This document shows positions 1 to 6,137 of a DNA stretch of 6,137 bases, one piece after another (position 1 is the stretch's first letter; the number at the start of each line of letters is the position of its first letter). The notes under the pieces were generated by a model. It did not search any database and was not told the DNA's origin. It saw only the letters and a program-made list of their open reading frames with translations. Origin of the DNA: an uncultured Porphyromonadaceae bacterium (GTDB lineage Bacteria > Bacteroidota > Bacteroidia > Bacteroidales > Muribaculaceae); the NCBI GenBank assembly GCA_905212215.1, contig CAJMDR010000137.1:1-6137 (forward strand), in the 5' to 3' direction. The position numbers were made by a program, and so were the translations under genes.

Positions 1-240
1 TTCACTCTTATAAACCTCTATCATAGCAACAACTTTGTTTTCTTTATTGTTTATAGCAGGATAATAGTATAATTCACTTTGTTTTGAATCTGATAAAGAA
101 TAAATCATAAACGGTTTCCCAACTGCTATATTTTTCAGTTCTTCCGAATTAATACCAACCTCCTCGCTATAATATGTGGTTATCTTCTTTATCATTTCTT
201 TTTCGTTGGTTAGAGCCTTGAACGATGTTGTATCCGCGGC
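1..240 (-). CDS. Partial low-GC reading frame of unknown function, open at the left edge
   Basis: All 80 minus-strand codons from 240 to 1 are open, and the frame is the same as that of the lipoprotein whose TAA lies at 241-243. I do not recognise the protein. It begins AADTTSFKALTNEKEM and continues with a lysine-, glutamate- and tyrosine-rich stretch including KPFMIYSLSDS and SELYYYPAINN, ending VVAMIEVYKSE at the edge. It looks like a soluble or secreted alpha/beta protein. The opening AAD resembles residues around a signal peptidase cleavage site, but no signal peptide precedes it because the lipoprotein stop does. The first in-frame ATG is at 193-195, without a Shine-Dalgarno sequence. 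By count 78 of 240 bases are G or C, and codons are strongly A/T-ending, unlike all other genes here. Either the gene starts at 195, or its 5' end was lost at a junction near 230-243. The low-GC, lysine-rich style suggests a Firmicutes-like source, which is inference only. Confidence 0.55.
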
Positions 241-245
241 TTAGT
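228..245. other. Composition breakpoint, possible insertion boundary or assembly chimera
   Basis: Sequence to the left is about 32% GC, while sampled stretches of the lipoprotein gene are 50-62% GC. The change happens within a few bases of the lipoprotein stop codon (241-243), next to a short GC-rich stretch that contains CCGCGG at 234-239. No terminator, target-site duplication, tRNA end or terminal inverted repeat is visible at the junction. The lipoprotein itself ends where its family normally ends (VVDNLSFTY then stop), so the break does not appear to cut that gene. Confidence 0.5.
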
Positions 246-2835
246 AAGTGAACGAGAGGTTGTCTACCACCAGTACTGCGCCAGTGGATTCCTGCAGGAA
301 CGCCTGGGCGCGGGATGTGGTTTTGATGTCGGTTGCATTGCGGTTCGAGGACTTGAACATGATGCAGAGCTTGTCGGCCTTCAGGAAGAAGGTTGTGTAG
401 GTTACAGGCACGGAGAAAGTGGTGAAGTCGGAGGCGCTGCTCAAGTTTGCGCTGCCGCTGCCTATTACTGTGTTGCCGTGCATCAGCTTCACTGTAACCA
501 CTCCTGTCTCGCCACTGTCCTGGCTGTCGGGCAGATAGCGGTAATAACCTGTGAGTGCTGTGGGTCGGGTGCCGAAGGATATTCCTTCGTTGATGCTTTC
601 GATGCCGTTGTAGGCGTAAGAACCGAGGAACAGAAGTCCTGCCGAACGGTTGGCGATGTTGGGTATGTTACGGCTGAAATAGTTGTCAGGCACAGCAGTC
701 TTTTTATCCACTCCCGGAAGTGCTCCGGCGGGATCCCATGCCACGTTGCGGATTACCATGGCATTCGCGCCGTTTTGAGCTGCGAACTGATAATCGGAAG
801 GAGTGTGTGTCTGGCCGCCCATGCCTCCTTGTTTAGCGCGGGTGCTGAGGAAGTGGAGTGTGGTGTTGAACACACTCGGCACTACGAACCACGAGTTCTG
901 AGTCGAGGCTGCGGGATTCATGGTTTTTGGGTTGCTGGAGGCCCAGCCTGTCGGCTCGCTGATGGTGTAAGCCTGATGGTTCTGCATCTCGCTGGAAATC
1001 AGCGTGCGTGTGTATTTGCCACCCTGATTCATGGCTGTTTCTGCGAAAGTCTGCTGCAGTGTCTCGAAATCACCGTTAGGGACGGCTGTCTCACCTTCGG
1101 TCTCTATGGTGCCTTCAGCCTGGAAGGAGGGGTTGCTGCCTTTCACCAGGGTAGTCTTGATGTTGTAGATCTTGTTTGCAGAGAGTCCGCTTACCGTTAC
1201 CAGGCCATGGTCTACGCTGCGCGAAGATACTGTCAGCTCTGTCTCGCCGCAGAACACACGCATGTTTTCTGTTATGGTACGGGTATCGGCTTCGTTGGCG
1301 TCGTTGACCTTTATCATGGCTTTGTGTGCGAAGCCATCGCAGCTTACAGTGTAGTTTGGCATGGAACGCTTCACCGTTGTCTCCAGTTTATGTCCTTTGA
1401 AGCTTACATACAGCTTGACGTCGCGGCTTGATTCCGGAATGGAGAAGAGCACGTCATAGGCTTTTACGGTGAAATCTCCGTTGGCGTTGCGGCGTGCCTG
1501 TCGGCGTTCGGTGACGCTCTTCACGGTGCAGTTCTTGACTGCGCCGTAATCGTCAACTCCCTGGATGGTTAGGCCGTTCACAATGTCCGCGCTATTGCAG
1601 TTTATGACCATAGAGGCATCGGTGGAGCCGACGGGAGTTGAGCTTACCGATGCTATCTGGAAAGTGAGGGGAACGGAAGTAACCGTCAGTTCCAGCGGCT
1701 CGTTGATTTTCGTCATCTTGTCCTTCACCACCATTGTGAACTTATGTGTTCCGGCAGGGAGGGATGCGATGAAGTCGGTGAGGTCCACCTGTGCTAAGGT
1801 GCCGGGATTGCGGCTGAGGCCTGTTTCCTTGATGCCTGCGTTGGTTACTGCCGCCAACTGGTCGGCGCTCAGGGCGCAGAAGTCTATCTCATTGCCTGCG
1901 GGAAGCTTTGCCGACGACTGCACGGTGAGTGTTGCGCTTGTGATGCCGCTCTTCGCGCGGATGAAGTAGCGCACAGGAGCGGCAGGCTTGGTAAGCTCCA
2001 GCAGTTCCAGAGGCTCTCCGGCAGTGAAGCCCTGAGGCTGAACTTCGGGAGCGGGAGCGGTGAGGAGCTCGTCGCTGAGGTCTATCTCGACGTTCTCCTG
2101 GTCCACGGTGTCGTCGAAGATGATTCGGAGCTGAGCCTCGCCTACCTCGCCGTTGTATACGTCGAAAGTTATGCGGTAGTGGTGGCGTGCTTCGGCATCG
2201 AAGTCAGCGGGCTGGAGAGTGGCGCTGACGCCGTTGGGCTTTGTGATGCTCAGTGCTATGTCCACATGTCCCGGCTTAAGATATACCGGGCGGGTCTCCT
2301 CTTTGGGATATTCTATGTAGGCACCGCCGTCGCTGTGGAGCTTTGCCTGCCAGTCGCGGAAATAGCGGCGGAAGGCATCGGTATATGCGATGCTTACCAT
2401 GCTGTTCGCCAGTGTGGCGGTGATTTCAACGTCTGTGGTTCTGTCTTCAAACACCTCGAAAGACTCAGTCCCCATGAAACATGGGCGTTCGAATCCTTCA
2501 TCTTCGAGGTTGCCGTAGAAGGCAGTCATGGTGTAAGTTCCGACCTTGAAACCTTGGTCGGTGGGGAAGAGGGTTGTGGAAGCCCAGGTCTTGTTGTAAG
2601 ACCCGTCGGTCTTGCTCAGGGTAAGCCCGAATTTGTCCACATCGGGTGCCTCGAGTGTCGTCTCGGAACGTACCGCAACCGATTTCTTGATGTCGGCTGA
2701 GGTCTTGACAGTGGGGGAGATGCCTCCCTCTCCATCTGAAAAGCGCCAGGGGTTCTCGTCTGCGCAGGCTCCTAAAAGCGTCAAACAGAACAAAATTGCT
2801 CCCTTTCGCATTAGTTCTACCGTTCTTTTATTCAT
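241..2835 (-). CDS. DUF4493/PCMD-type surface lipoprotein
   Basis: Predicted 864-residue lipoprotein, probably anchored in the outer membrane and surface-exposed, with a likely carbohydrate-related binding role that is not established. With the ATG at 2833-2835 as residue 1, residues 1-23 form a signal peptide (basic MNKRTVELMRKG, then a hydrophobic core) ending in the lipobox LLGAC, with lipidated Cys24. The acidic pair in CADEN just after the cysteine weakly resembles the Bacteroidota lipoprotein export signal. Residues about 43-260 resemble DUF4493. Residues about 270-580 are beta-rich, probably Ig-like repeats. From about 585 (VPNGDFETL) to the C-terminus the pattern fits the PCMD family: NGDFET at the entry, GLLFLGSY, FGTRPTALTGYYRY, and the terminal VVDNLSFTY. 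An ATG at 2886 would extend the protein by 17 residues, but it lies upstream of the likely promoter and spoils the signal peptide; ATG 2811 is also possible. The gene stands alone, with its own promoter and a terminator upstream. Confidence 0.88.
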   Translation of the reverse strand: MNKRTVELMRKGAILFCLTLLGACADENPWRFSDGEGGISPTVKTSADIKKSVAVRSETTLEAPDVDKFGLTLSKTDGSYNKTWASTTLFPTDQGFKVGTYTMTAFYGNLEDEGFERPCFMGTESFEVFEDRTTDVEITATLANSMVSIAYTDAFRRYFRDWQAKLHSDGGAYIEYPKEETRPVYLKPGHVDIALSITKPNGVSATLQPADFDAEARHHYRITFDVYNGEVGEAQLRIIFDDTVDQENVEIDLSDELLTAPAPEVQPQGFTAGEPLELLELTKPAAPVRYFIRAKSGITSATLTVQSSAKLPAGNEIDFCALSADQLAAVTNAGIKETGLSRNPGTLAQVDLTDFIASLPAGTHKFTMVVKDKMTKINEPLELTVTSVPLTFQIASVSSTPVGSTDASMVINCNSADIVNGLTIQGVDDYGAVKNCTVKSVTERRQARRNANGDFTVKAYDVLFSIPESSRDVKLYVSFKGHKLETTVKRSMPNYTVSCDGFAHKAMIKVNDANEADTRTITENMRVFCGETELTVSSRSVDHGLVTVSGLSANKIYNIKTTLVKGSNPSFQAEGTIETEGETAVPNGDFETLQQTFAETAMNQGGKYTRTLISSEMQNHQAYTISEPTGWASSNPKTMNPAASTQNSWFVVPSVFNTTLHFLSTRAKQGGMGGQTHTPSDYQFAAQNGANAMVIRNVAWDPAGALPGVDKKTAVPDNYFSRNIPNIANRSAGLLFLGSYAYNGIESINEGISFGTRPTALTGYYRYLPDSQDSGETGVVTVKLMHGNTVIGSGSANLSSASDFTTFSVPVTYTTFFLKADKLCIMFKSSNRNATDIKTTSRAQAFLQESTGAVLVVDNLSFTY

Positions 2836-2861
2836 GATGTTAGTAAAAAGGAATTCACTTG

Positions 2862-2893
2862 CAAAGGTACTAAAAATCCTGAACATATCCTAA
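2862..2893 (-). promoter_or_regulatory. Bacteroidota-type promoter for the lipoprotein gene
   Basis: Read on the minus strand, TACCTTTG at 2869-2862 is an exact match to the Bacteroidota sigma-factor -7 element TAnnTTTG. A weak upstream element, TTAG at 2893-2890, lies about 20 bases before it where the -33 TTTG/TTG element would be expected. Transcription would start near 2855, leaving a leader of about 20 bases before the ATG at 2835. The leader has no Shine-Dalgarno sequence, which is usual in this phylum. Because this element falls inside the longest possible reading frame, it argues that the ATG at 2886 is not the start. Confidence 0.65.
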
Positions 2894-2930
2894 TCTATCA
2901 GAATTAAAATGTAACTTTTCGGCAATTTCC

Positions 2931-2974
2931 CCTACAACCCGCTTCCTGAATTGATATGCCTCAATCGTTGTAGG
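2931..2974. repeat. Interrupted inverted repeat of unknown role
   Basis: CCTACAAC at 2931-2938 is the exact reverse complement of GTTGTAGG at 2967-2974. Nested inside, ATTGA (2950-2954) pairs with TCAAT (2961-2965) around a 6-base loop, so the whole can fold as an 8 bp plus 5 bp hairpin with an 11-base bulge on one side and a single base on the other. There is no T-run on either side, so it is not an intrinsic terminator. It lies upstream of the lipoprotein promoter and downstream of the glgB terminator, so an operator or a remnant of a small repeat element is possible. Chance cannot be excluded. Confidence 0.4.
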
Positions 2975-3000
2975 ATAACGGCTTTACAATAGCCGGTGGA

Positions 3001-3053
3001 TAAAAATCTTCTGCGGCTGCGCCAAATTGGAAAATTTGAGGCAGTCGCAGAAG
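3001..3053 (-). terminator. Intrinsic terminator downstream of glgB
   Basis: On the minus strand a 21-position stem (arms 3053-3033 and 3028-3008) closes over a TTCC loop. The outer eight pairs (CTTCTGCG with CGCAGAAG) and inner five (AAATT with AATTT) are perfect; two mismatches and one G-U pair lie between. The stem is followed directly by ATTTTTA at 3007-3001, a U-tract in the RNA. It begins 20 bases after the glgB stop codon, so it should end the glgB transcript and insulate the lipoprotein gene. On the plus strand the arm is not followed by a T-run, so it seems to act in one direction. Confidence 0.88.
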
Positions 3054-3073
3054 CTATGGTGGATACTAAATTG

Positions 3074-5083
3074 TCAGTTGTTTTTCTTCAGCACGATTGC
3101 AGTCCGTGCGGGTAGATAGAGCTTGAGCCATCCCTTGCCCTGAGGATCATATAGCGGGTCGGCGTTGGTGAAGTGTGTCACGGAGGGGTCAAGCAGTCCA
3201 TGGCCACCGAACTCCGCATCGTCGCTCGACAGCAACTGGCTATAGCTGCCTGCGGGAGCGAGTACGCCGTAGTCGGTGAAGGAGTTGACAGGGTTCCAGT
3301 TGAAGGCGAATACGAGGTCGCCGCGACGAAACACCAATACCTGGTCGCTGTCCTGATGCCACAACTCGATTACCGGTGTGCTCTCGAAACCGGGTTCACT
3401 CTTCACCGCCGCTATCATGGCGTTGTCGAAAACGTTGAGGAACTTGTACTTAAGGTCTTCGCGGTCTACGAGGCTCCACTGGCGCCGCGCATATTTATAA
3501 CTCCATCCGTTGCCTTCGCGGGGGAAGTCTATCCATTCGGGATGTCCGAACTCGTTGCCCATGAAGTTCAGGTAGGCTCCGTTGATGGTGGCGAGGGTGA
3601 CGAGGCGTATCATCTTGTGGAGCGCCATGGCACGTTCTATGGTGAAGTCATGGTCCGTGGTCTGCATGTGCCAATACATTGCCTGGTCCGCCAGCCGGAA
3701 GATGATGGTCTTGTCGCCCACTAATGCCTGGTCATGGCTTTCGCAGTACGATACCGTCTTCTCGTCGGCGCGGCGGTTGGTGAGCTCGTAGTAGATGCTT
3801 GAAGGGAGCCATTGCTCATCTTTCTTCTCCTTGATGAGCTTGATCCAGTAGTCGGGGATTCCCATCGCCATACGGTAGTCGAACCCTATTCCTCCATCTT
3901 TTACAGGGATGGCGAGTCCCGGCATTCCACTCATCTCCTCGGCTATGGTAATGGCATTTGGGTTCACTTCATGTATGAGCATGTTCGCCAAGGTGAGGTA
4001 GGCTATGGCGTTGGTGTCCTGATTGCCGTCGTAGTAGTCGTCGTAGTTGCTGAAGGCTTTTCCCAGGCCATGGTCGAGATAAATCATGGAAGTCACACCG
4101 TCGAAGCGGAAGCCGTCGAAGTTGAATTCCTCGAGCCAGTATTTGCAGTTGCTGAGCAGGAAGTTGAGCACATAGTCCTTTCCATAGTCGAAGAGCAGAG
4201 AGTCCCATGCCGGATGCTCATGTCTGTCGCCGGGATAGAAATAAAGGTCCGGATTGCCGTCGATTCGTGCAAGTCCCTCGGCCTCGTTCTTCACCGCGTG
4301 GCTGTGTACTATGTCCATGATAACCGCAATGCCCATTGAATGAGCGGTATCTATGAGGAGACGCAGGTCATCGGCGCTTCCGAAACGCGACGATGGTGCA
4401 TAGAAGCTGCTCACATGATAGCCGAACGACCCGTAGTAGGGATGTTCCTGAATTGCCATTATCTGTATGGCATTGTATCCATCGGCTTTGATGCGCGGCA
4501 ATATTTTCTCGGTGAAATCCTTATATGTTCCTACTCCCTCTTCCTCCTGTGCCATTCCTATGTGGCACTCGTAAATCAGCAGAGGGTCGGTGGCGGGTTT
4601 GAAATTTCTGACTTTAAAGCGGTAGGGTCTTGTCGGCAGATCTACCTGAGCCGCGAAGATATGAGTCTCGGGATCCTGCACCACTCTTGTTGCGTAGGCG
4701 GGAATCCGTTCTCCACCCCCTCCGGGCCATGTCACCGCCATCTTGTAGAAGTCGCCGTTGTGTATGCGTCCTTTCGGCACTTTCAGTTCCCATACTCCGT
4801 CGCCGATGGGAGAGCAGCGATAGCGGTATTCCTCTTTCCAATCCGAGAAATCGCCTATGAGCGTTATTCCCGTGGCGTTGGGAGCATATTCGCGGAATAC
4901 ATAGCCTCCTCCCGGACGCTTGTGCAGCCCGAAGTATTTATAAGCGTTGGCGAAGTCCTTCAGCGAGCCGTTCTGAGTCAGTTCATGCAGTTTGTGGACG
5001 GCATCGAGGTGTCGTCCTTCTATCGCTTTCTCGTAAGGTCTCAGCCACGGATCGTCGGAAAGTATTTTCAGTGGTTTTTCCAT
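3074..5083 (-). CDS. glgB: 1,4-alpha-glucan branching enzyme (GH13, eukaryotic-like type)
   Basis: Cytoplasmic glycogen branching enzyme (EC 2.4.1.18). It cuts alpha-1,4 glucan chains and re-attaches the released segment through an alpha-1,6 bond during glycogen synthesis. The 669 residues hold an N-terminal helical segment, a CBM48-like domain at about 55-150 (VFREYAPNA, GDFSDW), the GH13 catalytic barrel at about 165-560 and a C-terminal all-beta domain. Catalytic motifs are complete: DIVHSH at 257-262, GFRFDGVTS with nucleophile Asp328, ITIAEE with the acid/base Glu382, and ESHDQ with Asp451. YECHIG, MAIQEHPYYGSFGYHVSSFYAPSSRFG-like spacing at 209-235, and NFMGNEFGHPEW at 506-517 are much closer to animal and plant branching enzymes (GH13_8) than to the E. 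coli type. The start ATG at 5081-5083 is 45 bases after the preceding stop codon with no clear promoter between, so co-transcription is likely. No Shine-Dalgarno sequence is visible. No other glycogen gene lies in the window. Confidence 0.97.
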   Translation of the reverse strand: MEKPLKILSDDPWLRPYEKAIEGRHLDAVHKLHELTQNGSLKDFANAYKYFGLHKRPGGGYVFREYAPNATGITLIGDFSDWKEEYRYRCSPIGDGVWELKVPKGRIHNGDFYKMAVTWPGGGGERIPAYATRVVQDPETHIFAAQVDLPTRPYRFKVRNFKPATDPLLIYECHIGMAQEEEGVGTYKDFTEKILPRIKADGYNAIQIMAIQEHPYYGSFGYHVSSFYAPSSRFGSADDLRLLIDTAHSMGIAVIMDIVHSHAVKNEAEGLARIDGNPDLYFYPGDRHEHPAWDSLLFDYGKDYVLNFLLSNCKYWLEEFNFDGFRFDGVTSMIYLDHGLGKAFSNYDDYYDGNQDTNAIAYLTLANMLIHEVNPNAITIAEEMSGMPGLAIPVKDGGIGFDYRMAMGIPDYWIKLIKEKKDEQWLPSSIYYELTNRRADEKTVSYCESHDQALVGDKTIIFRLADQAMYWHMQTTDHDFTIERAMALHKMIRLVTLATINGAYLNFMGNEFGHPEWIDFPREGNGWSYKYARRQWSLVDREDLKYKFLNVFDNAMIAAVKSEPGFESTPVIELWHQDSDQVLVFRRGDLVFAFNWNPVNSFTDYGVLAPAGSYSQLLSSDDAEFGGHGLLDPSVTHFTNADPLYDPQGKGWLKLYLPARTAIVLKKNN

Positions 5084-5128
5084 TTCAAATCAAGAATTAA
5101 GATTGGTGGTGGGGTGGCGTAAATCGTC

Positions 5129-6137
5129 TTATTCTGTTTTTTGCGGTGCGAGGAGCGCTTTGCGGAAAGCGGCAACAAGTTCTTTGCCCGTCTTTCCTCC
5201 GGCATTGAGCGCTCCGAGTATGCCGCTTATGTAAGCATCCGTACTGGAATATCCCAGAAGACGGTCCACACCGCAACTCGTCAGCATAGGCTTGTGGTTG
5301 AACACCTTCAGCACGCCGGCATAGTCCTTCTCCGCGCTCATGCGCCGGAATTCGCGTCGCAGGCCGCCGTAGATGGCGCCCGGATTCAGTATCTCCGGCA
5401 ATGCCGCTATGTGCCGCTCCAAGTCCCGGATGGAGCCGAAACGGACGTCGATGCGGCATACGGCAAGCCGTTTTATGCGGTGCCTGACATGCTGCAGTGC
5501 CTGACTGTCGATATGCTTTTCCCATAGTTGCATCACGGCGCTTTTCACTTTCGCGAACACCTTGTCCGGATTGCGGCCGCGCATCCTTGCCATTGTCTTT
5601 ATAACGTCTTCAAGCAGAAAGAGGTTCTCTATTTCAGCTACTTCCGGCACCAAGATATGCTTTCCGCGCAGATACTCCACCTCCTTGTCGGTGCGGCGGT
5701 CGCGGTCCACTATGCCGGCGTTCTCCAGATGATGCAGTGCCTTGAGGTCGGAGAAGGCTCTGGTGGCTTCTATCACCTTGTCGCATGAACCCAACGGCCG
5801 CACGGAACATTCCGCGAATACCAGAGTGTAGAGTTTCGCGTCGAGGCTGTGCACGGCATCGCCCTCAATGAAAAGCATCGGTCTGCGTGTCCCCACAAGC
5901 TGCAAGGTCAGGTCATCGCTCAGATGTCCCGGCGACATTATCCGGTAGTCCCATGTCCTTGCGGCGGCATCGTATCCTCGCACCCAGATGCAAACGCCCT
6001 CGGTACGGGTATTCACGAAGCTTACGTCGTATGTGTTGTAAACGAAGCGGCAGTCGGGACGCAGCCGTTCTATGGCGTTCCAGAAAGCGTTGAGCAGGGC
6101 AGGATGCAGGAACAGGCTCGGAGAATCCACGAATACC
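5129..6137 (-). CDS. 5'-truncated ATPase-DUF4435 (TOPRIM-like) fusion protein
   Basis: The C-terminal 335 or so residues of a larger protein; the frame runs off the right edge. Residues are numbered here from the GTG at 6130-6128. That GTG is an internal valine codon, not a start: the frame continues upstream as V-F, giving VFVDSPSLFLHP, which aligns with the Walker B and D-loop of ABC-type ATPases (usual form hhhhDEPELHLHP). FVYNTYDVSF at 29-38 matches the switch-histidine region (usual THDxxF). The Walker B aspartate is kept, but the catalytic glutamate is serine and the switch histidine is tyrosine. From about 83 onward the sequence fits DUF4435, a TOPRIM-like fold: MLFIEGD with Glu89, GIVDRDRRTD with Asp142 and Asp144, and VPEVAEIENLFLLEDV at 161-176. 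ATPase plus TOPRIM is the layout of OLD nucleases and of fused PARIS (AriA-AriB) proteins. Walker A and the signature motif lie outside the window, so the function, defence or otherwise, is inference. glgB follows 45 bases downstream. Confidence 0.78.
   Translation of the reverse strand, partial: VFVDSPSLFLHPALLNAFWNAIERLRPDCRFVYNTYDVSFVNTRTEGVCIWVRGYDAAARTWDYRIMSPGHLSDDLTLQLVGTRRPMLFIEGDAVHSLDAKLYTLVFAECSVRPLGSCDKVIEATRAFSDLKALHHLENAGIVDRDRRTDKEVEYLRGKHILVPEVAEIENLFLLEDVIKTMARMRGRNPDKVFAKVKSAVMQLWEKHIDSQALQHVRHRIKRLAVCRIDVRFGSIRDLERHIAALPEILNPGAIYGGLRREFRRMSAEKDYAGVLKVFNHKPMLTSCGVDRLLGYSSTDAYISGILGALNAGGKTGKELVAAFRKALLAPQKTE

Noticed and set aside
478..1431. Long plus-strand open frame (317 codons) opposite the lipoprotein gene
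   Set aside because: It is antisense to a clearly recognisable lipoprotein, and its translation is rich in cysteine and histidine with no domain pattern. It is a shadow of codon bias in the real gene.
2979..2995. Small hairpin CGGCT-ttacaat-AGCCG
   Set aside because: Only five pairs with a seven-base loop and no T-run; too weak to call a terminator or a regulatory structure.
4340..5122. Plus-strand open frame (260 codons) opposite the 5' half of glgB
   Set aside because: The opposite strand carries the conserved branching enzyme with intact motifs; the plus-strand product has no recognisable features.
5084..5128. Separate promoter for glgB in the 45-base gap
   Set aside because: The closest match, TTGATTTG, differs from TAnnTTTG at the key A and sits only a few bases before the ATG, leaving no room for a transcript start.
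5097..5525. Minus-strand frame of 142 codons overlapping the DUF4435 gene in another frame
   Set aside because: Arginine- and histidine-rich low-information translation typical of an out-of-frame reading; the DUF4435 motifs lie in the other frame.
6128..6130. GTG as the start codon of the DUF4435 gene
   Set aside because: It lies inside a Walker B motif, and the frame continues open to the window edge with the expected hydrophobic residues, so it is an internal valine codon.
1..6137. CRISPR array, tRNA, rRNA or insertion sequence
   Set aside because: No evenly spaced direct repeats, no tRNA- or rRNA-like conserved stretches and no transposase frame were seen on either strand.

Overview
The window looks like chromosomal DNA from a Bacteroidales bacterium (phylum Bacteroidota). 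Three things point there: a DUF4493/PCMD-type surface lipoprotein, a family largely confined to this group; a good match to the Bacteroidota -7 promoter element (TAnnTTTG) upstream of it; and no clear Shine-Dalgarno sequence before either complete gene. The moderately high GC of the main part would fit a Muribaculaceae-like or related gut lineage, but the genus cannot be read from the sequence. All genes are on the minus strand, so transcription runs from right to left.

Right part (3074-6137): a 5'-truncated gene enters from the right edge. It encodes the end of an ABC/AAA-type ATPase domain fused to a DUF4435 (TOPRIM-like) domain, a layout related to OLD-family nucleases and to the fused form of the PARIS anti-phage system. 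In the visible part, the Walker B catalytic glutamate is serine and the switch histidine is tyrosine, so this ATPase may not hydrolyse ATP. After 45 bp comes glgB, a complete eukaryotic-type (GH13_8-like) glycogen branching enzyme with all GH13 catalytic motifs intact. The pair is probably co-transcribed and ends at a strong intrinsic terminator at 3001-3053.

Middle (2836-3073): an intergenic region with that terminator, an unexplained interrupted inverted repeat (2931-2974) and a Bacteroidota promoter at about 2862-2893.

Left part (241-2835): an 864-residue lipoprotein with a signal peptide, lipobox, N-terminal DUF4493-like domain, repeated beta-rich segments and a C-terminal PCMD-like domain. 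The promoter position shows that translation begins at 2835, not at the most upstream ATG at 2886.

Left edge (1-240): base composition drops sharply to about 32% GC just after the lipoprotein stop codon. The minus strand remains open in the same frame as the lipoprotein for 80 codons and reads like a secreted, low-GC protein with no visible start. This is either a true insertion boundary or, more likely, an assembly chimera. Together with the degenerate ATPase-TOPRIM fusion it is the part most worth checking.
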